Assembly: GCA_009668205.1 (NCBI GenBank)
Contig: WJYM01000003.1
Location: 248,001-312,000 of the forward strand
DNA length: 64,000 nt
Origin: Enterobacteriaceae bacterium RIT691
GTDB lineage: Bacteria > Pseudomonadota > Gammaproteobacteria > Enterobacterales > Enterobacteriaceae
Direction: 5' to 3'
Numbering within the stretch: position 1 is the first letter of the stretch; each line of letters opens with the position of its first letter. The notes below the pieces were generated by a model. It worked only from the letters and a program-made list of their open reading frames with translations. It searched no databases and was not told the DNA's origin. This document shows positions 49,043-59,637 of the stretch, one piece after another. The position numbers and the translations under genes were made by a program.

Positions 49043-49702
49043 GTGCAGTGCAAAGGATTTTTGTTTGATCTTGATGGAACGCTGGTCGACTCACTGCCCG
49101 TGGTCGAACGTTCCTGGTGTCGTTGGGCTGACAGGCACGGTCTGAGCCATGATGAAGTGCTGAACTTTATTCATGGTAAACAGGCGATCACGTCGCTACG
49201 CCACTTCCTGCCAGGCAAAACGGAAGCAGAGATTCAGGCGGAATTTAGCTGGCTTGAGCAGACTGAAGCGAATGATCTCGAAGGGATCACCGCCCTTCCT
49301 GGGGCTCAGGCGTTACTGAATACGCTGGACGATGCGGGGATCCCGTGGGCCATCGTGACGTCAGGGACGGTCCCTATCGCCCATGCGCGTCATCGTACCG
49401 CGGGCCTGGCGGCAGCAAAGGTGTTTGTCACCGCAGAACAGGTCAAACGCGGGAAACCGGAGCCGGATGCCTACCTGTTAGGGGCAAAGCTGATTGGCCT
49501 GGCACCTGAAGAGTGTGCTGTCGTTGAAGACGCCGCTGCCGGCATGTTGTCAGGGCTGGCGGCGGGGTGTCGCGTCATCGCGGTCAATGTTCCTGCTGAT
49601 GCGCCTCGTCTGGATGAAGCCGATATTGTGCTGACGACGCTGGAAGCGCTAAAGGTCGTCCGACAACCCGACGGCACTGTCGACGTACAACTGAAAAGCT
49701 GA
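49043..49702 (+). CDS. hxpA: HxpA (YfbT), HAD-family sugar phosphatase
   Basis: 219 residues from GTG at 49043 (E. coli 216). HAD motif I FLFDLDGTLVDS with nucleophile Asp, motif II VTSG, Lys in KRGKPEPDAYL and motif IV VVEDAAAGMLSG. Dephosphorylates hexitol and pentitol phosphates such as sorbitol- and fructose-phosphates. A clean terminator follows. Confidence 0.93.
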   Translation: MQCKGFLFDLDGTLVDSLPVVERSWCRWADRHGLSHDEVLNFIHGKQAITSLRHFLPGKTEAEIQAEFSWLEQTEANDLEGITALPGAQALLNTLDDAGIPWAIVTSGTVPIAHARHRTAGLAAAKVFVTAEQVKRGKPEPDAYLLGAKLIGLAPEECAVVEDAAAGMLSGLAAGCRVIAVNVPADAPRLDEADIVLTTLEALKVVRQPDGTVDVQLKS

Positions 49703-49715
49703 TTCCCATGATATA

Positions 49716-49739
49716 GCCCCGCACCCGCGGGGCTTTTTT
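49716..49739 (+). terminator. Rho-independent terminator after hxpA
   Basis: GCCCCGC (49716-49722), ACCC loop, GCGGGGC (49727-49733), then six T residues. Confidence 0.95.
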
Positions 49740-49782
49740 ATGCCACACTCTTTAGCATTCTCTTTTCTGACAAGGATATGTT

Positions 49783-51609
49783 GTGAACGGTGAACTGATT
49801 TGGGTGCTTTGCCTGCTGGCGGTCGCGGTCGTCCTCTTTGCCACCGGAAAAGTCCGCATGGATGCCGTGGCTCTGCTGGTCATTGTGGCTTTTGTCCTGA
49901 GCGGTACGCTTACCTTAAGTGAAGCCTTTTCTGGCTTTAGCGATCCCAACGTTATTCTTATCGCCGCGCTGTTTATTATTGGCGATGGTCTGGTGCGCAC
50001 GGGGGTTGCAACCAGCATGGGCTCCTGGCTGGTTAACGTCGCGGGCAACAGCGAAGTCAAAATGCTGGTTTTTTTGATGCTTACCGTGGCGGGGCTAGGC
50101 GCGTTTATGAGCTCCACTGGCGTCGTCGCCATTTTTATTCCCGTGGTCCTTAGCGTCAGTATGCGCATGAATACCTCACCGTCGCGACTGATGATGCCAC
50201 TCAGTTTTGCCGGGCTTATCAGCGGGATGATGACGCTGGTGGCCACCCCGCCGAATCTGGTCATCAACAGTGAATTGATCCGCGAAGGGCTGCACGGGTT
50301 CAGCTTTTTCAGCGTCACGCCAATCGGTCTTGTCGTTCTGCTGCTGGGCATTGTCTACATGCTGCTGATGCGCTTTATGCTGCCCGGCAATGAGCACGAG
50401 CAGAAGGGGGATAAGCGCCGTACCTTCCGCGATTTAATCAAAGAGTATCGCTTAAATGGCCGGGCACGCCGTCTTGCCATTCGTCCGGGTTCACCGTTGA
50501 TTGGCCAGCGTCTCGATGACTTAAAGCTGCGTGAGCGCTATGGCGCTAACGTGATTGGGGTCGAGCGTTGGCGTCGTTTCCGTCGGGTGATCGTTAACGT
50601 CAATGGTGTGTCAGAATTCCGCGCCCGCGATGTTCTGCTGATTGACATGTCCACCGCAGACGTCGATTTACGTCAGTTCTGTACCGAACAAATGCTCGAA
50701 CCCATGGTTCTGCGTGGGGAATATTTTTCTGACCAGGCGCTGGACGTGGGGATGGCCGAGGTTTCTCTGATCCCCGACTCCGAACTGGTGGGCAAGACCG
50801 TCCGCGAGATGAGTTTCCGCAGCCGTTTTGGCCTGAATGTTGTCGGGCTTAAACGTGAAGGCAAAGCGGTTGAAGGCGCGGTGGTGGATGACGAAATTGA
50901 ACTTGGCGATATCCTGTTGGTGGTCGGCAACTGGAAGCAGATAGCGCATCTGGCACAGCGGGGGCGTGACTTTGTGGTCCACAACATGCCGATTGAAGTA
51001 AACGATGCTTCGCCGGCGCACAGCCAGGCGCCGCATGCCATTTTCTGTCTGGTGCTGATGGTCGCGCTGATGCTGACCGACGAAATTCCTAATCCTGTTG
51101 CCGCGATTATCGCCTGTCTGTTGATGGGAAAATTTCGCTGTATTGATGCCGAGAGCGCCTACAAAGCCATCCACTGGCCAAGCATTATTTTGATTGTCGG
51201 GATGATGCCCTTTGCGTTGGCGCTGCAAAAAACAGGCGGTGTTGATCTGGTGGTGAAAGCGCTAATGGATATTGGCGGCGGGCAAGGGCCTTACCTGATG
51301 CTGATTTGCCTGTTCGTGATGTGCGCGACTATCGGGCTATTTATCTCCAATACAGCGACCGCCGTCTTAATGGCACCGATCGCGTTGGCGGCGGCGAAAT
51401 CGATGGGCGTCTCGCCTTACCCGTTTGCCATGATAGTGGCGATGGCCGCATCCGCAGCCTTTATGACACCGGTATCGTCGCCGGTGAACACGCTGGTATT
51501 AGGGCCGGGTAAATACACGTTCAGTGATTTTGTGAAGATGGGCGTGCCGTTCACCTTGCTGGTGATGGTGGTGTGCGTTGTCCTGATCCCGGTGCTGTTT
51601 CCGTTTTAA
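49783..51609 (+). CDS. yfbS: YfbS, SLC13/DASS-type transporter with two RCK-C domains
   Basis: 608 residues (E. coli 610). GTG start. Two transporter halves of about five or six membrane segments each flank a soluble insert (about 205-400) of two TrkA-C domains ([24 protein letters not shown] and [24 protein letters not shown]). SLC13 signature segments are [25 protein letters not shown] and the C-terminal [17 protein letters not shown] and [15 protein letters not shown]. Sodium- or proton-coupled anion transporter with unknown substrate. Confidence 0.92.
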   Translation: MNGELIWVLCLLAVAVVLFATGKVRMDAVALLVIVAFVLSGTLTLSEAFSGFSDPNVILIAALFIIGDGLVRTGVATSMGSWLVNVAGNSEVKMLVFLMLTVAGLGAFMSSTGVVAIFIPVVLSVSMRMNTSPSRLMMPLSFAGLISGMMTLVATPPNLVINSELIREGLHGFSFFSVTPIGLVVLLLGIVYMLLMRFMLPGNEHEQKGDKRRTFRDLIKEYRLNGRARRLAIRPGSPLIGQRLDDLKLRERYGANVIGVERWRRFRRVIVNVNGVSEFRARDVLLIDMSTADVDLRQFCTEQMLEPMVLRGEYFSDQALDVGMAEVSLIPDSELVGKTVREMSFRSRFGLNVVGLKREGKAVEGAVVDDEIELGDILLVVGNWKQIAHLAQRGRDFVVHNMPIEVNDASPAHSQAPHAIFCLVLMVALMLTDEIPNPVAAIIACLLMGKFRCIDAESAYKAIHWPSIILIVGMMPFALALQKTGGVDLVVKALMDIGGGQGPYLMLICLFVMCATIGLFISNTATAVLMAPIALAAAKSMGVSPYPFAMIVAMAASAAFMTPVSSPVNTLVLGPGKYTFSDFVKMGVPFTLLVMVVCVVLIPVLFPF

Positions 51610-51623
51610 GTTTAGTGTTTTCA

Positions 51624-51660
51624 CCCCTCTCCACGTGGGAGAGGGGCGGGGGAGAGGGCA
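51624..51660. repeat. Box C-like GC-rich hairpin repeat between yfbS and yfbR
   Basis: CCCCTCTCC (51624-51632), ACGT, GGGAGAGGGG (51637-51646), then CGGGGGAGAGGGC. This is the usual form of the dispersed enterobacterial box C element at the ends of convergent genes. Confidence 0.7.
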
Positions 51661-51675
51661 TCAGGCAGCACGGTA

Positions 51676-52281
51676 TTAAAGCGGTGAATCCTGGCTTATC
51701 TCATCCAGCGACAGCTGGAAGCTCGGCACAAATACCTGCATAAAATAGTCCATCTCTTCGCTGCGGCGGGATTCCAGGGTTTTCTCCAGGCGAGATTTGG
51801 CGAGCAGGAATTCATTGTTGCCAGCGGAGAGCTCTTCCAGACATTTCAGATACGCGCAGAGCGCATCTGCCTGCTTCACAATGGCTCTCTCCTCATCACT
51901 GGCATGATGCTCATCGATTAACGGCTCAAAGATATCCCGCAGTTCTTCTGGCACCATATCCACCAGTTTTCGCTGGGCGATTTTCTCAATGGCTTTATAT
52001 TCCTGGGCAATCTGGGAATTGAAGTATTTCACCGGGGTGGGCAGATCGCCGGTCAGGACTTCTGAAGCGTCATGATACATGGCCAGCAGTGCAATGCGTT
52101 CTGCGTTGACGTTGCCGTTGCCGTTGAATTTTCGGTTTTTAATTGCGGCGAGCGCGTGGGCAACCATCGCGACCTGCAGACTGTGCTCAGAGACGTTTTC
52201 AGTACGCACGTTGCGCATCAGGGGCCAGCGGTTAATAAGCTTCAGGCGGGAGAGGTGGGCAAAGAAATGGCTCTGACTCAT
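51676..52281 (-). CDS. yfbR: YfbR, 5'-deoxyribonucleotidase
   Basis: 201 residues from the ATG at 52281 (E. coli 199). HD-domain metal site: [30 protein letters not shown] with the HD pair and later Asp in [16 protein letters not shown]. Removes phosphate from deoxyribonucleoside 5'-monophosphates. The open frame continues upstream to 52425, but the conserved N-terminus is [15 protein letters not shown]. Confidence 0.95.
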   Translation of the reverse strand: MSQSHFFAHLSRLKLINRWPLMRNVRTENVSEHSLQVAMVAHALAAIKNRKFNGNGNVNAERIALLAMYHDASEVLTGDLPTPVKYFNSQIAQEYKAIEKIAQRKLVDMVPEELRDIFEPLIDEHHASDEERAIVKQADALCAYLKCLEELSAGNNEFLLAKSRLEKTLESRRSEEMDYFMQVFVPSFQLSLDEISQDSPL

Positions 52282-52366
52282 GGTTAACCTTATATCCGTT
52301 ACGACAGAAGAACCATTGTGCGCAGAGTTGACCGCCGGATGCAAATCCCGGCGGCCGACGAGCGTT

Positions 52367-53581
52367 TTACTGATGATAGCCGGAAAGGAAACGGCCGAAA
52401 CGGGTAATGGACATCTCGAGGTCATCCATTCTTGGCAGGGTCACGATGCGCACGTGATCCGGCCACGGCCAGTTGAACGCGGTCCCCTGGACCAACAGCA
52501 CTTTTTCCTGCAGCAGGAAGTCGAGCACCATTTTTTGGTCGTCATGAATGTTAAAGCGCTTGCTGTCGATTTTCGGGAACATGTACAGCGCGCCTTTCGG
52601 TTTAACGCAACTGACGCCCGGAATGTCGTTAATCAGTTCCCAGGCACGATTGCGCTGTTCGTACAGGCGACCGCCCGGAGCGATAAATTCGCTGATGCTC
52701 TGATAGCCACCCAGCGCCGTCTGAATAGCGTGCTGAGCCGGAACGTTGGCGCACAGACGCATCGAGGCCAGCATTTCCAGACCTTCGATATACCCTTTGG
52801 CGTGTTTTTTCGGTCCGTTCAGTACCATCCAGCCCTGACGGAAACCGGCAACGCGATAGGTTTTGGATAACCCATTAAAGGTGACGGTCAGCAGATCGGG
52901 TGCCAGTGCGGCGATCGAATGGTGCTGTGCTTCGTCATAAAGGATCTTGTCGTAGATTTCGTCTGCGAAAATGATCAGGTTGTGCTGACGGGCAATCTCG
53001 ACGATCTCCAGCAGCAGCTCTTTTGAATAGACCGCGCCGGTAGGGTTGTTCGGGTTAATGATCACAATACCGCGGGTGCGCGGGGTGATTTTACTGCGAA
53101 TGTCATCGAGGTCCGGGAACCAGTCGGAAGATTCATCGCAAAGATAATGTACTGCTTTGCCGCTGGAAAGTGAGACCGCTGCCGTCCACAGAGGATAATC
53201 CGGCGCCGGGACTAACATTTCGTCGCCGCTGTTCAGCAGCGCCTGCATCGCCTGCACGATCAGTTCGGAAACGCCGTTACCAATATAGATATCTTCAACG
53301 GTCACATCGCGTATATCACGCGCCTGATAGTGTTGCATGATCGCTTTACGGGCGGAGTACAGTCCTTTGGAGTCACAGTAGCCCTGCGCGGTAGGCAGGT
53401 TGCGAATCACGTCGACAAGGATCTCATCCGGGGCCTCAAAACCAAACGGGGCCGGGTTGCCGATGTTCAGTTTGAGAACTTTATTGCCTTCCTCTTCAAG
53501 ACGTTTAGCTTCTTTAAGTACCGGGCCGCGGATGTCATAACAGACATTATCTAATTTGCTGGATTTTTCGATGGGGGACAT
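52367..53581 (-). CDS. alaA: AlaA, glutamate-pyruvate aminotransferase
   Basis: 404 residues from the ATG at 53581, giving [25 protein letters not shown] as in E. coli (405). Type I PLP fold with [38 protein letters not shown] and the PLP lysine in [17 protein letters not shown]. Main alanine-forming transaminase. Divergent from lrhA across 954 bases. Confidence 0.96.
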   Translation of the reverse strand: MSPIEKSSKLDNVCYDIRGPVLKEAKRLEEEGNKVLKLNIGNPAPFGFEAPDEILVDVIRNLPTAQGYCDSKGLYSARKAIMQHYQARDIRDVTVEDIYIGNGVSELIVQAMQALLNSGDEMLVPAPDYPLWTAAVSLSSGKAVHYLCDESSDWFPDLDDIRSKITPRTRGIVIINPNNPTGAVYSKELLLEIVEIARQHNLIIFADEIYDKILYDEAQHHSIAALAPDLLTVTFNGLSKTYRVAGFRQGWMVLNGPKKHAKGYIEGLEMLASMRLCANVPAQHAIQTALGGYQSISEFIAPGGRLYEQRNRAWELINDIPGVSCVKPKGALYMFPKIDSKRFNIHDDQKMVLDFLLQEKVLLVQGTAFNWPWPDHVRIVTLPRMDDLEMSITRFGRFLSGYHQ

Positions 53582-54067
53582 GAATCTTAACCTTTTCGCT
53601 AGTTTTGCCACTCCCTGCCGTGGAAGTCAGCACGGAATAATGTACTCCCCATCCCCGGCTTTTTGAAGGGTCAGCAGGAGAAGATTTGGCACAATGCGAT
53701 ATATGTATGCTTTCTGTTTGCCTGCTAACGGTGGGTTTTCCCTGTTTATTCCACTGCTCATCGGGTCATCGTTGGTGGTTAATGTTGTTGTGTCGATTTT
53801 AATCTGAATTTTTGGCTGAATTTTTTAGGCTGGTGGTACGCCAGTCTGTGCGCGTTCTGCTAAGAGGGGAGTTGGAAAAAGGCGGCCGCAGTGGGGGGAA
53901 TTGGCTACGCTTAGGATGCGTTCTCATCGGGTTCGCTGTGAATATACTGTTAAGTTTTGTTAATGAAAGAATATTTAAACAATTAACGTTTCTTCATTAA
54001 TTGCAAAGATGTCTTTTGTTTTTGTTAATTTATTTCAGGGGTGACGATTTACCTTTAAAAATTTATG

Positions 54068-54081
54068 TAAGATAAACCTTA
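54068..54081. promoter_or_regulatory. RcsAB-box-like site upstream of lrhA
   Basis: TAAGATAAACCTTA has the TAAGA...CTTA half-sites of the RcsAB/RcsB box (consensus near TAAGAATATTCCTA). RcsB represses lrhA in E. coli, so the position is biologically plausible. Match is imperfect in the centre. Confidence 0.4.
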
Positions 54082-54154
54082 ATAATACTTATAAATATAA
54101 AGGTTTTGCGGTAGGATACTGATGAATACAAGCCGCGAATGTCCAGGTGACAGC

Positions 54155-54176
54155 GTGTGTCTAGCGTGTGTCTAGC
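54155..54176 (+). repeat. Tandem 11-base repeat in the lrhA upstream region
   Basis: GTGTGTCTAGC occurs twice in tandem (54155-54165, 54166-54176), followed by a partial third copy (GTGTAT). The copies are one helical turn apart. Confidence 0.85.
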
Positions 54177-54502
54177 GTGTATTCTCAGTATAACTATATG
54201 TTATTGCTCTTGTTTTTGTTAAATCTGAATCAATTGTGAAATTTGACATCATTGTTGAGTGTTCTTAAAAAACTTTGCATGAACGTAACGTTTTTTTTTA
54301 ATAATCTCACATAAAAGTACCAGAGATAATTAATCCGTTATCCAGGTGTTAGCAAAAATATAGCTAAGGGGTCTGCTCGCCGTGTGGCCGCAGGCAATTA
54401 TAACGCAATAACGCTCTTTCAGGTGTTCGTCCGGCTCGCCGGGCCGGAGGATAAGACTCAAATGGAATTGCCTGAATTTTCCAGAGCACAGCATCAACCA
54501 GG

Positions 54503-54523
54503 CAGGTCAGCACAGGCGACCTG
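54503..54523 (+). promoter_or_regulatory. Hairpin immediately before the lrhA start
   Basis: CAGGTC (54503-54508) pairs with GACCTG (54518-54523), ending 12 bases before the lrhA ATG. It may modulate ribosome access. Confidence 0.45.
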
Positions 54524-54535
54524 TAAGTGAAGAAA

Positions 54536-55483
54536 ATGATTAACGCAAATCGTCCGATACTGAATCTCGACCTCGATCTGCTGAGAACTTTTGTTGCAGT
54601 TGCCGATCTGAACACCTTTGCTGCTGCGGCGGCGGCGGTGTGCCGCACCCAGTCTGCGGTCAGCCAGCAAATGCAGCGTCTGGAACAGCTGGTAGGGAAA
54701 GAATTGTTCGCCCGCCATGGCCGCAACAAGTTGCTCACTGAACATGGTATTCAGCTGCTGGGTTATGCCCGGAAAATTTTACGCTTCAATGATGAGGCGT
54801 GCACGTCGCTAATGTTTAGCTCTTTGCAGGGGATGCTGACCGTAGGATCTTCTGATGAATCCGCCGATACCATTCTGCCCTTCCTGCTCAGTCGTATCAG
54901 TTCGGTTTATCCCAAACTGGCATTAGACGTTCGGGTAAAACGGCACGCTGAAATGGAAGATATGCTCCATGCCGGTGACGTCGATCTGGTACTGACGACG
55001 CATAAACTCAACCAGTTTGAGGCGATTTCGCTGCGGACATCGCCAACATTATGGTATTGCGCGGCGGATTATGTCCTGCCGCCTGGTGAGCCCGTTCCGC
55101 TGGTGCTGCTGGACGATCCCAGCCCGTTCCGCGATATGATCATCGATACGCTCAATGCGGCGAGGATCCCATGGCGTCTGGCCTATGTGGCCTCCACGCT
55201 CTCTGCGGTGCGTGCGGCGGTGAAAGCCGGGTTAGGCGTAACGGCGCGTCCGGTAGAAATGATGAGTCCGGAGCTGCGTGTGCTGGGGAAATCAGACGGA
55301 TTGCCGCTGTTACCCGACACCGAATACCTGCTGAGCTGCAACAGCCAGCGTAACAACGAACTGGTACAGGCCATTTTCCAGTCGCTGGAAAATTATAATA
55401 ATCCCTGGTACCAATACGGTGCCTATGCGTCTACCTCTGAAGGAGGAGACGATTCGCTGGTAACAGAGCGGGATTTGGAGTAA
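54536..55483 (+). CDS. lrhA: LrhA, LysR-family regulator of motility and RpoS
   Basis: 315 residues from the ATG at 54536 (E. coli 312); an upstream GTG at 54527 adds three residues only. N-terminal winged [45 protein letters not shown], then the LysR effector-binding domain. Represses flhDC and type 1 fimbriation. The DNA-binding half is nearly identical to E. coli, while the effector half is more divergent. Located next to nuo, as in E. coli. Confidence 0.95.
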   Translation: MINANRPILNLDLDLLRTFVAVADLNTFAAAAAAVCRTQSAVSQQMQRLEQLVGKELFARHGRNKLLTEHGIQLLGYARKILRFNDEACTSLMFSSLQGMLTVGSSDESADTILPFLLSRISSVYPKLALDVRVKRHAEMEDMLHAGDVDLVLTTHKLNQFEAISLRTSPTLWYCAADYVLPPGEPVPLVLLDDPSPFRDMIIDTLNAARIPWRLAYVASTLSAVRAAVKAGLGVTARPVEMMSPELRVLGKSDGLPLLPDTEYLLSCNSQRNNELVQAIFQSLENYNNPWYQYGAYASTSEGGDDSLVTERDLE

Positions 55484-55519
55484 CAAACCGCCGAATCCTG
55501 GTAATAGATCACAAATGTG

Positions 55520-55563
55520 AAAAAAGGCCGCTGATGCATAAATTATGCTCAGCGGCCTTTTTT
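55520..55563. terminator. Strong bidirectional terminator after lrhA
   Basis: AAAAAAGGCCGCTGA (55520-55534) pairs perfectly with TCAGCGGCCTTTTTT (55549-55563), and the loop itself contains GCATAA/TTATGC pairing. It is a 15-pair symmetric stem isolating lrhA from nuo. Confidence 0.95.
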
Positions 55564-55757
55564 GTGGGCAAAAATCCAACAGCCAAAAGATTTTTTATTA
55601 AATATCTATATTATTCATAACGATATTTTTCTGCTTTCCGCTTTGTCGCGTCTTTCGATACCAACTTTTCAGGTTCCTGCTAATGTTAAAAAAGCGGCTG
55701 TATTGTTGCTGTTTTTTAATGGTAATTAACAAAAGCGTGTCTTAGATCAAAAAAATA

Positions 55758-55772
55758 CCCCCCATTGGGGGG
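55758..55772. repeat. C6/G6 hairpin upstream of nuoA
   Basis: CCCCCC-ATT-GGGGGG, a perfect six-pair hairpin of pure GC. It immediately precedes the palindrome at 55773-55792. Confidence 0.85.
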
Positions 55773-55792
55773 AGGAATCAACGTTGATTCCT
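55773..55792. promoter_or_regulatory. 20-base perfect palindrome upstream of nuoA
   Basis: AGGAATCAACGTTGATTCCT reads the same on both strands. It holds TTGAT, the left half of an FNR-type site that continues to GTCAA at 55793-55797, and resembles dimeric repressor operators. The protein binding it is not known. Confidence 0.6.
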
Positions 55793-56108
55793 GTCAAAAT
55801 AGTAGGGTAATAGCTGTTCAATCCTCATACGGACACGATTCACCCGTGTCAACTCCTTGGCGCAAAATGTGCTGTTTTGGCAAAAGGGCATTTAATGTTA
55901 ATGAAACATGTCTGATGTAAATTAGTGTGAGGAAACTTTTGTTAAAGTTGACAAAAGGTTATAGAAAGGAGTAAAAAACCACATCTTTTCGCAGTTTACG
56001 CCCATTAGTGGCAATTTTTTTGTGGTTTTTCATTCCTCCCCATGAATCATGTGGCGTTCATCTGCCAGCAAGAGCAGAGGATTTAGCGCTACTTATTTTG
56101 GTTAAGCA

Positions 56109-56549
56109 ATGCGTATGTCAACATCCACTGAAGTCATCGCTCATCACTGGGCATTCGCTATATTTCTCATCATTGCCATAGGCCTCTGCTGTTTGATGCT
56201 GATTGGCGGTTGGTATCTCGGCGGTCGCGCGCGCGCGCGTAGCAAGAACACTCCGTTCGAGTCGGGTATCGACTCTGTGGGCTCTGCTCGCTTACGTCTT
56301 TCGGCGAAGTTCTATCTGGTCGCCATGTTCTTCGTCATCTTCGACGTGGAAGCCCTTTACCTTTACGCATGGTCTACGTCTATCCGCGAGAGCGGCTGGG
56401 TGGGCTTTGTGGAAGCCGCAATTTTCATTTTAGTGTTACTGGCAGGCCTGGTTTACCTCGTCCGCATCGGCGCACTGGACTGGACGCCTTCGCGCTCCCG
56501 CCGCACGCTGGTTAACCCGGAAACCGACACTAATCGTCATACGCAGTAA
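56109..56549 (+). CDS. nuoA: NuoA, NADH-quinone oxidoreductase subunit A
   Basis: 146 residues (E. coli 147). Three membrane helices; conserved [40 protein letters not shown], which contains the acidic residues of the membrane arm near the quinone channel. First gene of nuo operon; its start [16 protein letters not shown] matches the family. Confidence 0.96.
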   Translation: MRMSTSTEVIAHHWAFAIFLIIAIGLCCLMLIGGWYLGGRARARSKNTPFESGIDSVGSARLRLSAKFYLVAMFFVIFDVEALYLYAWSTSIRESGWVGFVEAAIFILVLLAGLVYLVRIGALDWTPSRSRRTLVNPETDTNRHTQ

Positions 56550-56564
56550 AAGCGAGGCAATAAG

Positions 56565-57239
56565 ATGGATTATACGCTCACCCGCATAGATCCTAACGGT
56601 GAGAACGACCGTTACCCCCTGCAAAAACAGGAGATCGTAACCGACCCTCTTGAGCAGGAAGTGAACAAAAGCGTGTACATGGGCAAGTTAGAAAACGCCC
56701 TGCACGACATGGTCAACTGGGGTCGCAAGAACTCAATCTGGCCTTACAACTTCGGCCTTTCTTGCTGCTACGTTGAAATGGTGACGTCATTCACTGCGGT
56801 GCATGACGTTGCGCGTTTTGGGGCAGAGGTACTGCGTGCTTCGCCGCGTCAGGCTGACCTGATGGTGGTTGCAGGGACCTGCTTCACCAAAATGGCACCG
56901 GTTATTCAGCGTCTGTATGACCAGATGCTGGAACCAAAGTGGGTTATCTCCATGGGAGCCTGTGCAAACTCAGGCGGCATGTACGATATCTACTCTGTGG
57001 TGCAGGGTGTCGATAAGTTTATCCCGGTCGATGTTTACATCCCGGGTTGCCCGCCGCGCCCGGAAGCCTACATGCAGGCGCTGATGCTGCTGCAGGAATC
57101 CATTGGTAAAGAACGTCGTCCTCTCTCCTGGGTGGTTGGCGATCAGGGCGTATACCGCGCCAATATGCAATCTGAGCGCGAGCGTAAACGCGGCGAACGT
57201 ATTGCTGTGACGAATCTGCGGTCCCCTGACGAGATTTAA
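56565..57239 (+). CDS. nuoB: NuoB, NADH-quinone oxidoreductase subunit B (cluster N2)
   Basis: 224 residues, four more than E. coli because of a short insertion near residue 43 ([12 protein letters not shown]). N2 iron-sulfur ligands are Cys67-Cys68 (GLSCCYVEM), the Cys of [12 protein letters not shown] and the Cys of PGCPPRP. Terminal electron carrier before ubiquinone. 89 bases precede nuoC. Confidence 0.96.
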   Translation: MDYTLTRIDPNGENDRYPLQKQEIVTDPLEQEVNKSVYMGKLENALHDMVNWGRKNSIWPYNFGLSCCYVEMVTSFTAVHDVARFGAEVLRASPRQADLMVVAGTCFTKMAPVIQRLYDQMLEPKWVISMGACANSGGMYDIYSVVQGVDKFIPVDVYIPGCPPRPEAYMQALMLLQESIGKERRPLSWVVGDQGVYRANMQSERERKRGERIAVTNLRSPDEI

Positions 57240-57328
57240 TTTTGCGCCTGTGGGCAGTGGATAAAGCCTTCGCATATCAAAATTAATAGCGCGGAGCCAC
57301 GTCCCACAGTCACCACGGACCCTTTGCA

Positions 57329-59134
57329 ATGGTGAACACTATGACCGATTTAACCGCGCAAGACGCCGCCGCCTGGCAGACCCGGGATCATCTTGATGAC
57401 CCGGTGATTGGCGAACTGCGCAACCGTTTTGGGCCGGATGCCTTTACCGTTCAGCCTACCCGCACCGGGATTCCGGTGGTTTGGGTTAAGCGTGAACAGT
57501 TACTGGAAGTGGTCGATTTCCTTAAGAGATTGCCAAAACCTTATATCATGCTGTTTGATTTACACGGCATGGACGAACGTCTGCGCACGCACCGTGACGG
57601 GTTACCCGCCGCGGATTTTTCCGTTTTCTATCATCTGATTTCTATCGACCGCAACCGTGACATCATGCTCAAGGTCGCGCTGTCTGAAAACGATCTGAAT
57701 GTGCCGACCGTCACCAAACTTTTCCCGAACGCCAACTGGTATGAGCGTGAAACCTGGGAAATGTTTGGCATCAACATTGAAGGCCACCCGAACCTGCGTC
57801 GCATCATGATGCCGGACACCTGGGAAGGCCACCCGCTGCGTAAAGACTACCCGGCGCGTGCGACAGAATTCGATCCGTTTGAGCTGACTAAAGCCAAGCA
57901 GGATCTGGAAATGGAAGCGCTGACCTTTAAGCCAGAACAGTGGGGCATGAAGCGCAGCTCCGAGAACGAGGACTTCATGTTCCTCAACCTCGGCCCGAAC
58001 CACCCGTCTGCGCACGGTGCATTCCGCATCATTCTGCAGCTTGATGGCGAAGAGATTGTCGACTGCGTCCCGGACATCGGCTACCACCACCGTGGTGCTG
58101 AGAAAATGGGCGAGCGTCAGTCCTGGCACAGCTACATTCCGTATACCGACCGTATCGAATACCTCGGCGGCTGCGTGAACGAAATGCCTTACGTGCTGGC
58201 CGTTGAAAAACTGGCAGGCATTAAGGTTCCAGAGCGCGTAGACGTTATTCGCGTCATGCTCTCTGAACTGTTCCGTATCAACAGCCACCTGCTGTACATC
58301 TCCACGTTCATTCAGGACGTCGGCGCGATGACCCCGGTGTTCTTCGCATTTACAGACCGTCAGAAAGTGTACGATCTGGTAGAAGCGATTACCGGCTTCC
58401 GTATGCACCCGGCCTGGTTCCGTATCGGCGGTGTGGCGCACGATCTGCCGCGCGGTTGGGATCGCCTGCTGCGTGAATTCCTCGAGTGGATGCCGAAGCG
58501 TCTGGACTCGTACGAGAAAGCCGCGCTGCGTAACACCATTCTGAAAGGCCGTTCTCAGGGCGTTGCCGCTTATACCGCGAAAGAAGCGCTGGAGTGGGGC
58601 ACCACGGGTGCTGGCCTGCGTGCAACCGGTATCGGCTTCGACGTGCGTAAATGGCGTCCGTACTCTGGCTACGAAAACTTCGACTTCGAAATCCCGACCG
58701 GCGGTGGCGTTTCTGACTGCTACACCCGCGTGATGCTCAAAGTGGAAGAGTTGCGCCAAAGTCTGCGCATCCTTCAGCAGTGCCTCGATAACATGCCGGA
58801 AGGCCCGTTCAAAGCGGATCACCCGCTGACCACGCCGCCACCGAAAGAGCGCACGCTGCAGCATATCGAAACCCTGATCACCCACTTCCTGCAGGTTTCC
58901 TGGGGTCCGGTCATGCCGGCCAACGAATCCTTCCAGATGGTGGAAGCGACCAAGGGGATCAACAGTTACTACCTGACCAGCGACGGCAGCACCATGAGCT
59001 ACCGTACCCGTATCCGCACCCCGAGCTATGCGCACTTGCAGCAGATCCCGGCGGCCATCCGCGGCAGCCTGGTGTCGGACCTGATCGTGTATCTGGGTAG
59101 TATCGATTTTGTTATGTCAGATGTGGACCGCTAA
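57329..59134 (+). CDS. nuoC: NuoCD, fused NADH-quinone oxidoreductase subunits C and D
   Basis: 601 residues. NuoC part (about 1-190) has [13 protein letters not shown] and [16 protein letters not shown]; NuoD part (from about 210) has [29 protein letters not shown] and the quinone-site [20 protein letters not shown]. The C-D fusion is normal in enterobacteria. Ends two bases before nuoE. Confidence 0.97.
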   Translation: MVNTMTDLTAQDAAAWQTRDHLDDPVIGELRNRFGPDAFTVQPTRTGIPVVWVKREQLLEVVDFLKRLPKPYIMLFDLHGMDERLRTHRDGLPAADFSVFYHLISIDRNRDIMLKVALSENDLNVPTVTKLFPNANWYERETWEMFGINIEGHPNLRRIMMPDTWEGHPLRKDYPARATEFDPFELTKAKQDLEMEALTFKPEQWGMKRSSENEDFMFLNLGPNHPSAHGAFRIILQLDGEEIVDCVPDIGYHHRGAEKMGERQSWHSYIPYTDRIEYLGGCVNEMPYVLAVEKLAGIKVPERVDVIRVMLSELFRINSHLLYISTFIQDVGAMTPVFFAFTDRQKVYDLVEAITGFRMHPAWFRIGGVAHDLPRGWDRLLREFLEWMPKRLDSYEKAALRNTILKGRSQGVAAYTAKEALEWGTTGAGLRATGIGFDVRKWRPYSGYENFDFEIPTGGGVSDCYTRVMLKVEELRQSLRILQQCLDNMPEGPFKADHPLTTPPPKERTLQHIETLITHFLQVSWGPVMPANESFQMVEATKGINSYYLTSDGSTMSYRTRIRTPSYAHLQQIPAAIRGSLVSDLIVYLGSIDFVMSDVDR

Positions 59135-59136
59135 TT

Positions 59137-59637
59137 ATGCACGAGAATCAACAACCACAAACCGAGGCTTTCGAGCTGAGTGCGGCTGAGCGTGACGCCA
59201 TCGAGCACGAAAAGCACCACTATGAAGACCCGCGTGCGGCGTCCATTGAAGCGCTGAAAATTGTTCAGAAGCAGCGTGGCTGGGTGCCGGACGGCGCGAT
59301 TTATGCCATCGCCGATGTGCTGGGTATCCCGGCAAGTGACGTCGAAGGCGTAGCGACGTTCTACAGCCAGATCTTCCGCCAGCCGGTAGGCCGTCACGTG
59401 ATTCGCTACTGCGACAGCGTGGTGTGCCATATCACTGGCTATCAGGGCATTCAGTCGGCGATTGAAAGCCACCTGAAGATCCAGCCGGGCCAGACCACCT
59501 TTGATGGTCGCTTCACGCTGCTGCCGACCTGCTGTCTGGGCAACTGCGACAAAGGGCCGAACATGATGATTGATGAGGACACTCACAGCCATCTGACGCC
59601 GGAAGCGATCCCTGACCTTCTGGAGCGGTATAAATAA
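59137..59637 (+). CDS. nuoE: NuoE, NADH-quinone oxidoreductase subunit E (cluster N1a)
   Basis: 166 residues, as in E. coli. 2Fe-2S thioredoxin-like domain with cysteines in YCDSVVCHI and [12 protein letters not shown]1a lies off the main electron path, near FMN. Stop overlaps nuoF start (TAATG). Confidence 0.97.
   Translation: MHENQQPQTEAFELSAAERDAIEHEKHHYEDPRAASIEALKIVQKQRGWVPDGAIYAIADVLGIPASDVEGVATFYSQIFRQPVGRHVIRYCDSVVCHITGYQGIQSAIESHLKIQPGQTTFDGRFTLLPTCCLGNCDKGPNMMIDEDTHSHLTPEAIPDLLERYK

Larger units (their letters stand above)
53582..54535. promoter_or_regulatory. Long alaA-lrhA intergenic region
   Basis: 954 bases with no convincing gene; strongly A/T-rich in the middle (53760-54350). 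It probably holds the alaA promoter and a long lrhA leader, as in E. coli. Visible elements are a RcsB-box-like site, a tandem 11-base repeat, and hairpins near 54430 and 54503 (separate entries). A 62-codon frame at 53812-54000 has a TTG start and no known features; I do not call it. Confidence 0.6.
55564..56108 (+). promoter_or_regulatory. nuo operon upstream region
   Basis: 545 bases without a gene. A/T-rich, with two neighbouring perfect palindromes (55758-55772 and 55773-55792, listed separately), an FNR-like TTGAT-TCCT-GTCAA (55784-55797), and a NarL-like heptamer TACCCCC at 55756-55762. E. coli nuo is controlled by ArcA, FNR, NarL, Fis and IHF over a similar span. The exact start site cannot be set from sequence. 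Confidence 0.6.

Noticed and set aside
53812-54000. 62-codon frame with a hydrophobic segment in the alaA-lrhA gap
   Set aside because: TTG start without a clear ribosome site; cannot be told from chance in A/T-rich DNA, though a small membrane protein is not excluded.
57602-59035. Long minus-strand open frame (about 477 codons) antisense to nuoCD
   Set aside because: It mirrors the codon bias of nuoCD, has no known domain, and the plus strand encodes a fully conserved protein.
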